The notes under the pieces: model-generated
Database searches by the model: none
The model's input: only the letters and a program-made list of their open reading frames with translations
Told to the model about the DNA's origin: nothing
Shown: piece by piece, positions 1-8,175 of the stretch
Numbering within the stretch: the stretch's first letter is position 1
Layout of the letters: every line of letters begins with the position of its first letter
NCBI RefSeq assembly: GCF_004125825.1
Contig: NZ_QQWI01000013.1
Location: forward strand, 33,179 to 97,178
Length of the DNA stretch: 64,000 bases
Reading direction: 5' to 3'
DNA from: Fusibacter sp. A1
GTDB taxonomy: Bacteria; Bacillota; Clostridia; Peptostreptococcales; Acidaminobacteraceae
Program-made: the position numbers and the translations under genes

Positions 1-1370
1 GTGAAGCTACCACGGCTGATTAGTGCGATTTTACCATCTACTTCTGCAGGGAAGTCATCCGCTGATCCACCAAGACCACAATAGACATATTCTACAGGTC
101 CATCAAATGCGTCAACAGGGTCAGTTGGACCTGCAGCTGCGTATACGATGCTTCCTATTGTTGTAGTAGGTGCAACCATGTAAGGAGACATCGCACTGAT
201 GTTCTCAATCGAAGCTACTGATAAAGATTCAGGGTTAAGCGAAGGAGAACCAACCACACCGACATCTGGATTGTTGGCAAAAGGTCCATCTCCATATCCC
301 GAACCGAATCTATCTGAGTTACCAGCAGAAATTGCTACGATAACACCACTCTCAGTTGCTTTTTTGATTGCAACTCTTGCTGGATCCTTTTCTTCATCTT
401 CTAAGAAGGAAGCTGTAGAACCTAAGCTCATGTTGATTGCATCAGCACCAAGAATAAGCGCGTCTTCTATTGCTCTTACATAAATGTCACTGTATGTAGT
501 AGAAATTTCTGGGTCGTTACCAAATACTTTCATTGCAAGTATTTGCGCTTGCGGAGCAACACCTTTAATTCCGTCTTCATCGCCGTTCGCACCAACTGTA
601 CCAGCTACGTGCATACCGTGCATTGAAGGGTCTGGACCAAGGTCTAGGATTTCTTGGTTGTTGTCCATGTAGTTATAACCGTAAGGCACTTTTTCGTTAA
701 AGTATTTACCAGGTAGGTCAAATCCGTCTAAAGATTGGATTTTTGCATTTTCTGGATTCTCAAGACTGTTCATGTCTTTATGGTCTGGATCTACACCAGT
801 GTCCAGTACTGCAACTACCATGCCTTCACCGTCAAATCCTGAAGCCCAAGTTAAGTGCGAGTTGGTCATCTCGTAACTTGAAGTCATTAGTGGCTCTGGT
901 CTTTCATATACTGCTGCGATAACTATGCTTTTAACACCTGCAAGCTTCTCTGCTATCTTAGCTTCTGCAACTGTCATTGTCGCACTGAAACCGTTAAACA
1001 CGTTATAAAACTCATTGTGATAAACTACTTTATCAGCAATCGTCTTAATTTCTTTTTTAACAGAATCATGTGTGACTTGTAAATCTGTAACCTTTTTTTC
1101 GATCACATTCACGCTCAAATCCTCAAGTCTTACGCCTTTTGCAATAGCGTAGTCGATTACAGGATTTTCTTGCATTTGAACGATAACACGAATTGTGTCA
1201 TTGTCGCTTAACCCAGCTAGTCGTGGGTCTGACGAAATACTGTTCAAGTCTTTCGCAACGAATGGTGTACTATTTTCTTTTACAATTCCAACGTTAGCAA
1301 AGCTAAAACTGAATGTGCTAAGAATCATACACGCAACTAAAAATAACGATAACTGCTTTCTTAGTTTCAA
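1..1370 (-). CDS. Secreted subtilisin-like serine protease (S8), 3' end missing
   Basis: About 456 residues are visible before the gene leaves the window at its left edge. It begins with a TTG codon at 1370 preceded by AAAGGGG, and a hydrophobic signal peptide ends near FSFSFA. An inhibitor_I9-type propeptide region follows (about residues 50-135). The catalytic domain shows the Asp motif VAVLDTGVD (about residue 190), the His motif GMHVAGTVGANG (about 252) and the oxyanion Asn in ISAGNSD (about 350). A protease-associated (PA) insert seems to start near the edge. The catalytic Ser lies outside the window. This is the pattern of large cell-envelope subtilases (lactocepin/C5a-peptidase type). 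It probably acts outside the cell and could supply peptides to the peptide-binding proteins further along, but that link is inference. Confidence 0.9.
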   Translation of the reverse strand, partial: MKLRKQLSLFLVACMILSTFSFSFANVGIVKENSTPFVAKDLNSISSDPRLAGLSDNDTIRVIVQMQENPVIDYAIAKGVRLEDLSVNVIEKKVTDLQVTHDSVKKEIKTIADKVVYHNEFYNVFNGFSATMTVAEAKIAEKLAGVKSIVIAAVYERPEPLMTSSYEMTNSHLTWASGFDGEGMVVAVLDTGVDPDHKDMNSLENPENAKIQSLDGFDLPGKYFNEKVPYGYNYMDNNQEILDLGPDPSMHGMHVAGTVGANGDEDGIKGVAPQAQILAMKVFGNDPEISTTYSDIYVRAIEDALILGADAINMSLGSTASFLEDEEKDPARVAIKKATESGVIVAISAGNSDRFGSGYGDGPFANNPDVGVVGSPSLNPESLSVASIENISAMSPYMVAPTTTIGSIVYAAAGPTDPVDAFDGPVEYVYCGLGGSADDFPAEVDGKIALISRGSF

Positions 1371-1635
1371 ATGAATCCCCTTTCTTTCTAGACAATGATC
1401 AGTCTACACTTAATCGACCCCCTTAAGTGTCACCAATCGACATTAACCTCGCCATATAATAATTATTATACAGGCTGTTAAAATAATATAATAAAAACTT
1501 GAAAATGTCAATGTTGGATTATGTAACCATTATTTGCTGCAGAAAATGTTTCAAACCCTTCATAAGACTGAACAAATCATAACATTTTTTTATTAGAACA
1601 ACCTTAACTAAACCTTAAATTGTGAAAATTCAATA
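1371..1635. other. Intergenic region upstream of the subtilase
   Basis: AT-rich and without a convincing ORF. It holds the ribosome site of the protease (near 1376-1385) and presumably its promoter. I see no clear -35/-10 pair or repeat. Confidence 0.4.
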
Positions 1636-1670
1636 AATAAAAAAGAGATATCGCAAAAGCGATATCTCTT
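1636..1670 (-). terminator. Rho-independent terminator after the TolC-like pair
   Basis: A perfect 12-bp stem (AAGAGATATCGC, loop AAAA, and its complement) is followed on the minus strand by a T-rich tract. It lies 12 nt beyond the stop at 1682. Confidence 0.85.
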
Positions 1671-1681
1671 AAAAGCACTTT

Positions 1682-2776
1682 TTAATCTATTGAATATGTC
1701 TTAATGATTTTCGAGAACTGCAAGTGAGCTGAATTGAAAGTACACATTGCTTTTTTTACGGCCAAATCCTTGTCCCTAAGATTCATCTTCGCATATGCCA
1801 AATCTATCTCGGAGACAAGTCCCAACTCAAGCTTTTTTGTTTCTTCTTCAAGTCTTTTGGCATAAAGCTCCTGGTACTCCAGTGCAATGACATATGACTC
1901 ATATTTTGTTTGCAAACTACTATACAGTGTGTATATTTCACTTTCAGTTGTCTCAACTATGCTCTCATAGTCATTTTTAGCTACAAGATAATCGTATTCG
2001 GCCTGCTTGTATTCCTTCACATTTTCAGCAAAGTTTTCTTTAACCAGATCAAACAAGTTCTCTTTGATTTCTAACGTGTTCTTCGCTTTAGTTACCGCAA
2101 ACTGGTTTGAGATATAATCTGTAAGATTTTTTTGCAAATCAATATCGTATTGAGGTTTGATCTCCATTTGGTAATCGACAAGAACTTCTTCTGAGTAATC
2201 GATACCCATCAATCTTTTTAGTTCCATTTGATCGGTGAAAACTACGTTTTCAAGATTCATGATATCCAGGCGCTGATCTTCGAGTGCGTTTTCTTTTTCA
2301 GTCAATTCGATTTGTGTAATCAAGCCGAGTTCTCTTTTTAGCTTAGCTGCTTGATAATCGAGTTCAAAATAAGCCAAGTTCAATCTAGCGTTCATCAATT
2401 CTTCTTCTGCAAGTTTAAGCGAACAAATCGCTAGTTCGATATCAATTGCCAATTGATCCTCGTTCATTTTTTTTGTAAGCTTCTCGTAATTCAGTTCGTT
2501 TAATGCAATTAAAGGCTGAACCGTATTTAAGTTGTAGACTCGCATTATTTCAGCTTTGTTATCACCCACATAGGTGTACATCGTTGCATCCTTATCAGCA
2601 TCAGCCTTTGCTTCTTCTAACAATTCTATGTTTATCTCGTCGATTTTTGTTTGCAATGTGTTATTACTTGCTATTTCGATGACTTCATTAAATGTTTTGG
2701 CAATCGTATCTCCAAATGTCAATGCGCTTATGGCTATCAGCGATATAATAGCTAGTCTAATATGCTTGTTTTTCAT
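1682..2776 (-). CDS. TolC-like (outer-membrane-efflux-type) coiled-coil protein, second of two
   Basis: 364 residues from the ATG at 2776, which has AGGAGG six bases upstream; the ATGs 6 and 15 bases further up overlap or precede that site and are unlikely starts. A signal peptide (hydrophobic stretch LAIISLIAISALTFG) is followed by long amphipathic helices. Repeated TolC-type motifs are visible: ELGLITQIELTEKENAL in the first half and LELGLVSEIDLAYAKMNLR in the second, the usual internal duplication of the OEP fold. It follows its paralogue by 11 nt and shares its terminator. In diderms such proteins form export channels. In a monoderm-looking Firmicute the role is unclear; it might be an envelope partner of the HlyD- or AcrA-type adaptors encoded at 39.5 kb and 55.7 kb. 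Confidence 0.75.
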   Translation of the reverse strand: MKNKHIRLAIISLIAISALTFGDTIAKTFNEVIEIASNNTLQTKIDEINIELLEEAKADADKDATMYTYVGDNKAEIMRVYNLNTVQPLIALNELNYEKLTKKMNEDQLAIDIELAICSLKLAEEELMNARLNLAYFELDYQAAKLKRELGLITQIELTEKENALEDQRLDIMNLENVVFTDQMELKRLMGIDYSEEVLVDYQMEIKPQYDIDLQKNLTDYISNQFAVTKAKNTLEIKENLFDLVKENFAENVKEYKQAEYDYLVAKNDYESIVETTESEIYTLYSSLQTKYESYVIALEYQELYAKRLEEETKKLELGLVSEIDLAYAKMNLRDKDLAVKKAMCTFNSAHLQFSKIIKTYSID

Positions 2777-2787
2777 ATTCATCCTCC

Positions 2788-3882
2788 TCAATATGCCGGT
2801 CCGATAGAAACAGCATAATTAAGACGCAACCGTTTCGTGTTATAGTCATATGCCGCTAAATAATATCCGTTTTCCAGTTGCATAACATTTTGCGAAAATT
2901 CCTTTAGCATGATGCTAGAGATCAAGCCAAGATTATAATTGTTTTGCATTTGAGCATATCTTGTTCTGAGTGAGTCGAGTTGTGCTTTTAATGCGATAAG
3001 ACTGTTCCTTGATGACTGAAGATCAAAATATGCATCTCTGATTTCATTTTCAATTTGATAGCCTGAGGATTCAATTTTTAAGTGATTCAGTTCAATCGTT
3101 CTTTGTAGGTCGTTATAATCCTCTTTCACGTTTTTTGAGTATAGATAGTTTTCGAGCTGATAGTATGGCAAATCCAAAGCGAGGAGTTCATTTGTCTTTT
3201 GTAACTGTTTTATTTCAAATCTATTTTCACTTAATTTTGAATAGTACTCAAGTGGTTGTAAATCTGCCGAAATAGGTTCTTCTCTTACTACAATGACTTC
3301 TGCTCCGGCCAAGTCTGTCAATTTGGCATTTAGATCGGCATATGTAGTTTGTGCTTCTTTAAGCTCATTGACAAGCATGCGGTTGCTCAAGACTTCTTCT
3401 TGAAGGTCTAAATTGGTAATTAAACCTAGCTCATACTTCTTTTGAGCTGCTTCCAATTTAGCCTCTGAGGTTTCTAATTTAAGTAAAGCTAGGTCAGTGC
3501 TCTGTTTAGCGGATAATACGGCTAATGATAAATTTCTGGCTCCTAAGTATGTCGCGTTTTCTGCAAGACGGTATCCCATCGCTTTAATCTCATTGCCGAT
3601 CAATGTCTTATCAAGCGTGGTATTTGCAAGAATCACAAAATTCAACTCTTCACTGTTATCCATTCTAATATTGTACTTCTTATACATACTTAACAGATTT
3701 TCGATATTGTTTTGTGTACTTACCGCAGATTGAATCGCGAATTTATCTAGGTTTGCCTGCAGTTCATTTTCGACAAAACTATCACTGGAATCAATCGCCG
3801 TACTCAGTAGGATTGGTTGTGCAAAAGCCAATTGCGATGTGATTAACGCACAAGAAATTATGCCTATAAACAATCGTTTCAT
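2788..3882 (-). CDS. TolC-like coiled-coil protein, first of two
   Basis: 364 residues with a signal peptide (cleavage near LAFA-QP) and mostly helical sequence. TolC/OEP hallmarks occur twice: KKYELGLITNLDLQEE and NNYNLGLISSIMLKEF, with a typical C-terminal end (AAYDYNTKRLRLNYAVSIG). It heads a two-gene unit with the paralogue at 1682-2776. The start is not well supported: the ATG at 3882 has no adjacent Shine-Dalgarno sequence, a good AGGAGG lies about 32 nt upstream, and no in-frame start sits between them. Either a leader hairpin brings them together or translation starts weakly. Function as an exporter component is inferred from the family only. Confidence 0.75.
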   Translation of the reverse strand: MKRLFIGIISCALITSQLAFAQPILLSTAIDSSDSFVENELQANLDKFAIQSAVSTQNNIENLLSMYKKYNIRMDNSEELNFVILANTTLDKTLIGNEIKAMGYRLAENATYLGARNLSLAVLSAKQSTDLALLKLETSEAKLEAAQKKYELGLITNLDLQEEVLSNRMLVNELKEAQTTYADLNAKLTDLAGAEVIVVREEPISADLQPLEYYSKLSENRFEIKQLQKTNELLALDLPYYQLENYLYSKNVKEDYNDLQRTIELNHLKIESSGYQIENEIRDAYFDLQSSRNSLIALKAQLDSLRTRYAQMQNNYNLGLISSIMLKEFSQNVMQLENGYYLAAYDYNTKRLRLNYAVSIGPAY

Positions 3883-4100
3883 ATTTATTGCCGAGTAGAC
3901 CCTGTCTCGACTTTCCTCCTTTTTGAAGAGAATCGTATAGTAAAAGGGTTGAGTCTTAAAACACCTTTTATAGAAACATACCTGTCAGTTTGACATATGC
4001 CTCTAAAATATAGTATACCAGAAAGCAAAAAAAATGCTGGCAATTATTGTTTTTTTTATATTACTTTAATCAGTATTTAATAAATTATTAATAGTTCAAA

Positions 4101-4140
4101 AATAAAAGAAGAGAGATCCTAAGATCTCTCTTCTTTTATT
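4101..4140 (-). terminator. Strong bidirectional terminator after the SLH protein gene
   Basis: Perfect 18-bp inverted repeat with a CTAA loop. The A/T-rich outer ends supply a U tract on either strand. It lies 20 nt past the stop at 4160. Confidence 0.85.
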
Positions 4141-4159
4141 TGATTAGTTAAACTAATAA

Positions 4160-6871
4160 TTAGTCTAAAGCATCCGTGATTGTGAAAGCTTCTAAATCGT
4201 TATCAGCTGAGTCTACAAGACCACTTGTACCATTGTATGATACGTTAGTGTTAACTGTGAAGTCTTCACCAGTTAATGTAACTTCGTTAGTACCTGTACG
4301 AAGAGCTGAAGTTAAAGTTCCACCTGAAACTGAGAAGCCGTTTTTACCTGCATCTGCAAAGTAAGCAGCGTCTAAATCTTCAGTGAATGTGATCACGATT
4401 GTAGTACCTTCGCTATCAGTATCGTAAAGAATTGTGTCCACTTCTGGAGCACAAGCATCAGCAACAACAGCACCAGCAGTAGTAGCTAAATCTTGACCGT
4501 ATTTGTTTGAACCAGCGTCAACATCGATAGAGTAAGTTACTACAGCAGCGCCAGAAGTTGTTTTAACATCAGTAGTTAAGTCTTCTGAAAGTGTGTAAGT
4601 GATTACAGTTTCGCCGTCGCTGTTAAGACCAGTTTTAACTTTAGCGATACCAAGATCAGAACCAGCAGCTTGGAATGTGATAGCATTTACATCGATATCA
4701 ACTAATTCTTCGCCATCAACAGTTACTGTGATTGTATCAACCGCAGTTTGTTCAACAGTTGCGTCAAGTGTTGGCTCATCACCATCAATAAGCTCTACAG
4801 TAGCAGTTAATGTTTCAAGTTTGTTGCCAGCAGCATCTCTAACTCTACCGATTGTTAATATATCTAAAGCGTCAACATCAGCAACTGATGCAGGGATTTC
4901 GATTTCTACAGCTTCACCATCGTTAATGATTGTGATTGTTACATCGTCATCATCAAGAGTAGTATCGCCGAAGAAGTAAAGTGCTTTGTTAGCGATGTCA
5001 TCAGCGTTCATTTCTTCGCCGAAGTCAACAACTACTAATTGGTCAGCCTCATCAGCGTCGTAGATAGTTGCTGTGAAGTCCTCTTCGTCTGGAGCTGTTT
5101 CATCTTCTACTGTGAAGTCAAGTGTAGCTTTAGCAGCTTCATTACCTTGAACGTCTTCAACATCTTCGATTACGATTTGGAAATCGCCGTAGATATCTTC
5201 AGAGAAAGTGATTTCTAATACTTCATCATCGATTGTAGCAGTTGCAGTAACGTCTGACTCTTTACCGTTCTCAAGAACTGTAAGTTCAAAGTCATCACCT
5301 TTAACGATATCTTCTGAGTAAGTGACTTCTGCAGTAGATTGGCCAGTAACGTCAACGTCACCAACAACTACTGGAGCGATTTCATCAACAACAACTGTGA
5401 TAGTTGTAGCGATTTTGTCGTTATCATTGTCCCAAAGGTCGTTTACAGAATCAGCAGCAACGTAAGTGTATACAGTTCCTACTGGCATTTTGTTATCATC
5501 AGAGAATGTAAGTGTTAACTCGTTACCGTCTAACTCAACAGCAGAAGCGATGTTGCTTGTGTTAGTGTGGTAGAAGTTTTCTAAATCTACATTTGCATCT
5601 GGGTCTGCAGCGTCAGCATCGTAACCAGCAACTTCGATTTCGTTATCGAAGATAAGTGTTACGTTGTTTGGCTCTGCATCTTTGAATCCAACTACTGTTG
5701 GAGCAGTTTCATCAACAACAACTGTTACAGCAAGTGTAGCTTTTGGAGCAGTATAACCTTGGTAATCTTTAACGCCGCTTACTTCAACAGTAACGTCGCC
5801 AGAAAGATCAGCAAAGATTTCTACGTTTGCAGACATGTTGTTAGTACCAGCAACTACTGATTTAACATAAAGTTTGTCGCCATCAGCATCTTTAACTACG
5901 TAGTTAGCAGCAGTCTCGATACCAGCGTTCATTGGCTCAGAGAAGAATACTTTGATTGTGTCAATACCAACAACTTCAGCAGAAGTAGCAGTAGGAATTG
6001 TCATATCAAGGAACTCGATGTCTTCGATTGTAGTATCATCTTCAACAACGCCTTCGATTTCAAGATCAACAAGATCTTGTTGCTCAGCAGCAGTTGTAAG
6101 TGTGATAGTTACAGACATACCATCTTCAGCAAGAGCGAAATCTGAATCAGCGTCAAGTACAGCTGTACCGTCTGTAGTTAGTGTGTAGTTATCTTCGTCG
6201 CCAGCAGATTCAACAACGCCAGTGAAGTTAACAACTAATTGCTTAAGGTTTGTAGCAGTTACAGATTTAACTTCAACAACTGTTGGAGCTGGAACTGTTT
6301 TTAAACCAAGAGCGTAAACAAGCGCTTGTGTTTCACCCATTTTAGGAGTGTTAAGCGTGTTGTTCATCATTACGAAAACTTCGCCTCTAGTGATTGTAGC
6401 ACCAGCAGCAGCAGTTACGTCAGTAAGGATTTTAAGTTCAGTAGCTTTAGCAACACCCTCTTCAAGAGTTGTTACTGTGTAGCCAAGAGCTCTTACGTGG
6501 TAAGTAGCCATCATAGCCATTGTAGCGTCTTCCATGTAACCGAATACGCCTACAGCTTTACCGTTTGTCCAACCGTTAAGTTCTGCGTATGCAACATATG
6601 GTGCATAGTAAGAATCAGTTGGAACGTCAGCAAATGAAGATTTAACTGTTGTAGCAGCAGCTTCATCTTCTTTGCCCATTAGTCTAGCTAGAACAACAAG
6701 TGCTTGTTCTCTTGTTAAGTTTTGGTCCGGGTTTAGGTTACCAGCGTTGTCTCCTTTGAGAACGCCTAGGTCCTTCAATTCTTGTCCAACAGTGTTGACA
6801 TCAACAGCTGCGAACGCGAATGAAGAAAGAACCATCGCCAAAACGAGAACTAAAGAAAGAATCTTTCTCAT
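4160..6871 (-). CDS. SLH-domain surface-layer protein with Ig-like repeats
   Basis: 903 residues with a signal peptide cleaved near AFA-AVDV. Residues about 25-190 carry two to three S-layer-homology repeats (LTREQALVVLARLMG, FADVPTDSYYAPYVAYA, ITRGEVFVMMNN), which bind secondary cell-wall polymers. The rest is a chain of acidic beta-sandwich (Big/SwmB-like) repeats, recognisable by recurrent starts such as APTVVGF, APVVVGD and PEVDTIL and by I/V-T-F-S/T-E-D motifs. The protein is strongly acidic. The codon choice is restricted, as expected for a very highly expressed gene, and it has a long leader, its own ribosome site (GGGAGG) and a strong terminator. It is probably the main S-layer protein or a major companion of it; a surface enzyme or adhesin cannot be excluded. 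Confidence 0.85.
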   Translation of the reverse strand: MRKILSLVLVLAMVLSSFAFAAVDVNTVGQELKDLGVLKGDNAGNLNPDQNLTREQALVVLARLMGKEDEAAATTVKSSFADVPTDSYYAPYVAYAELNGWTNGKAVGVFGYMEDATMAMMATYHVRALGYTVTTLEEGVAKATELKILTDVTAAAGATITRGEVFVMMNNTLNTPKMGETQALVYALGLKTVPAPTVVEVKSVTATNLKQLVVNFTGVVESAGDEDNYTLTTDGTAVLDADSDFALAEDGMSVTITLTTAAEQQDLVDLEIEGVVEDDTTIEDIEFLDMTIPTATSAEVVGIDTIKVFFSEPMNAGIETAANYVVKDADGDKLYVKSVVAGTNNMSANVEIFADLSGDVTVEVSGVKDYQGYTAPKATLAVTVVVDETAPTVVGFKDAEPNNVTLIFDNEIEVAGYDADAADPDANVDLENFYHTNTSNIASAVELDGNELTLTFSDDNKMPVGTVYTYVAADSVNDLWDNDNDKIATTITVVVDEIAPVVVGDVDVTGQSTAEVTYSEDIVKGDDFELTVLENGKESDVTATATIDDEVLEITFSEDIYGDFQIVIEDVEDVQGNEAAKATLDFTVEDETAPDEEDFTATIYDADEADQLVVVDFGEEMNADDIANKALYFFGDTTLDDDDVTITIINDGEAVEIEIPASVADVDALDILTIGRVRDAAGNKLETLTATVELIDGDEPTLDATVEQTAVDTITVTVDGEELVDIDVNAITFQAAGSDLGIAKVKTGLNSDGETVITYTLSEDLTTDVKTTSGAAVVTYSIDVDAGSNKYGQDLATTAGAVVADACAPEVDTILYDTDSEGTTIVITFTEDLDAAYFADAGKNGFSVSGGTLTSALRTGTNEVTLTGEDFTVNTNVSYNGTSGLVDSADNDLEAFTITDALD

Positions 6872-7320
6872 AGTATGTACTTCCTCCCTTTGAAAAATAA
6901 GATTGTTTTTGGGGTGTAGGTTTTTCCCACCACTCTCCCCCCCATTTCAGGAGATAGGTGCACTAGCAGAGGTGGCAAGACAGCCTACACTCATATGCTA
7001 ATGAAAGTATACCACTCATTCAATACCCAGAACAATAGGGTATAACCAGTTGTAATACAAGTGTAACACTGTATGAGAGTAATCAACATACTATCCACAG
7101 ACGACTTAGCGGAATTGTGTATAACTTGTATTTCCAACGTATTAGAGCTACTTTATTATAGTACGGAATATCGCTATTGGCAAGCAAGCATGTTAATTTT
7201 GTGAAATAAATGCGTAAATTCTCCAGTTTTAGGCGAATTAGTGTTTGTTTCGTAACTTTCGCTTCGTATTATAAAGGAAAATATGCATTATTTTTATACT
7301 TTTGACTCCGTCCCTATGAC
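6872..7320. other. 449-nt leader/promoter region of the SLH gene
   Basis: No convincing ORF. It holds a G-run on the minus strand (C-run near 6930-6944), a predicted promoter (7006-7035) and several AT-rich blocks. The long 5' leader would suit a stable mRNA for an abundant surface protein. No terminator for the oxidoreductase genes upstream (stop at 7321) was recognised here. Confidence 0.4.
7006..7035 (-). promoter_or_regulatory. Predicted promoter of the SLH protein gene
   Basis: On the minus strand, TTGTTC (7030-7035), an 18-nt spacer and TATACT (7006-7011). This would give a leader of about 125 nt before the ATG at 6871. Confidence 0.4.
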
Positions 7321-8175
7321 TTAAATGAAGCTTTCGAAGACTTCATCAAGCACCGAATAATCGGTTTCGTACCGGATCAGGGGCTTTTTTATATGTGGTA
7401 GCCGCTTTAGGTAGCTTTCTTTGCTGTCGTCTTTGTAGATGATTCCAATAGGTACGCCTTCGTCCCCGAACTGCTGGGCAAGCTTATAGGCCGCCATTTT
7501 GTCGTAAGGATTGTGTGTTTCTTCTATCTTATAGACCCTTTCCTTGTACCAGCTGAAGGTGTTCACCTTATTAAAGCTAGGGCAGGGTTGCAGGATGTCG
7601 ACGATGGCGTAGCCGTCGTGCTCTATTGCAGCCTTCATGGTTTGCTTGAAATGCTCGAGGTCGTTGCTGAAGGTTCTTGCGACAAAGGTCGCGCCGATGG
7701 CTATAGCCGATTCTATGGGGTTGATCTCGTCTATCCTGACACCACCAGCATAGACTGATGTGGCACGACCTTTCGGGGTTGTGGGCGAACCTTGTCCTTT
7801 TGTCAGGCCGTAGACCTGATTGTCGTGTATGAGGTGCACGATGTTCATGTTTCTTCTGATGGCGTGCAGGAAGTGGTTGCCGCCTTCTGAGTAGTTGTCG
7901 CCGTCACCGGTGTTCACGATCGTCAAAAGGTCGCTGTTCGCCAGGTGCGCGCCCATGGCTGACGGTAGCGCCCTTCCGTGCAGGGTGTTGTAGCCGTTGC
8001 CGTTGATATAGTGGGGCATTTTGGCAGCCTGGCCTATTCCGCTGACAAAGAGCACGTCCTTTGGCTGATAGCCGTTTTCTGATAGCACTTCTTCCATTCC
8101 CTTAAGTATCATGAAGTTGCCGCAACCCGGGCACCAGGAATTGTCTTCTGTCTTTATGTTGAATTCATTTGTCAT
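7321..8175 (-). CDS. korB: 2-oxoacid:ferredoxin oxidoreductase, beta (TPP) subunit
   Basis: 284 residues, normal length for KorB. It carries the N-terminal WCPGCGN motif (about residues 14-20), a TPP/Mg site (NTGDGDNYSEGGNH) and the conserved GLTKGQGSPTTPKG segment. With the alpha/gamma subunit encoded just upstream it would decarboxylate a 2-oxoacid to the acyl-CoA and reduce ferredoxin in the cytoplasm. 2-Oxoglutarate is the usual substrate of this subfamily, but pyruvate or other 2-oxoacids are possible. The start has GAGGTGATC ahead of it and overlaps the end of the upstream gene by 11 nt, so translation is probably coupled. Confidence 0.88.
   Translation of the reverse strand: MTNEFNIKTEDNSWCPGCGNFMILKGMEEVLSENGYQPKDVLFVSGIGQAAKMPHYINGNGYNTLHGRALPSAMGAHLANSDLLTIVNTGDGDNYSEGGNHFLHAIRRNMNIVHLIHDNQVYGLTKGQGSPTTPKGRATSVYAGGVRIDEINPIESAIAIGATFVARTFSNDLEHFKQTMKAAIEHDGYAIVDILQPCPSFNKVNTFSWYKERVYKIEETHNPYDKMAAYKLAQQFGDEGVPIGIIYKDDSKESYLKRLPHIKKPLIRYETDYSVLDEVFESFI

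Noticed and set aside
199..672. Two plus-strand ORFs inside the subtilase gene
   Set aside because: They are antisense to clear S8 protease motifs on the minus strand and have no ribosome sites.
4160..6871. The five permuted proteins or the SLH protein as products of recent horizontal transfer because of unusual codon use
   Set aside because: Their codon bias is toward few frequent codons, which is better explained by high expression; paralogue 4 shows the ordinary local usage.
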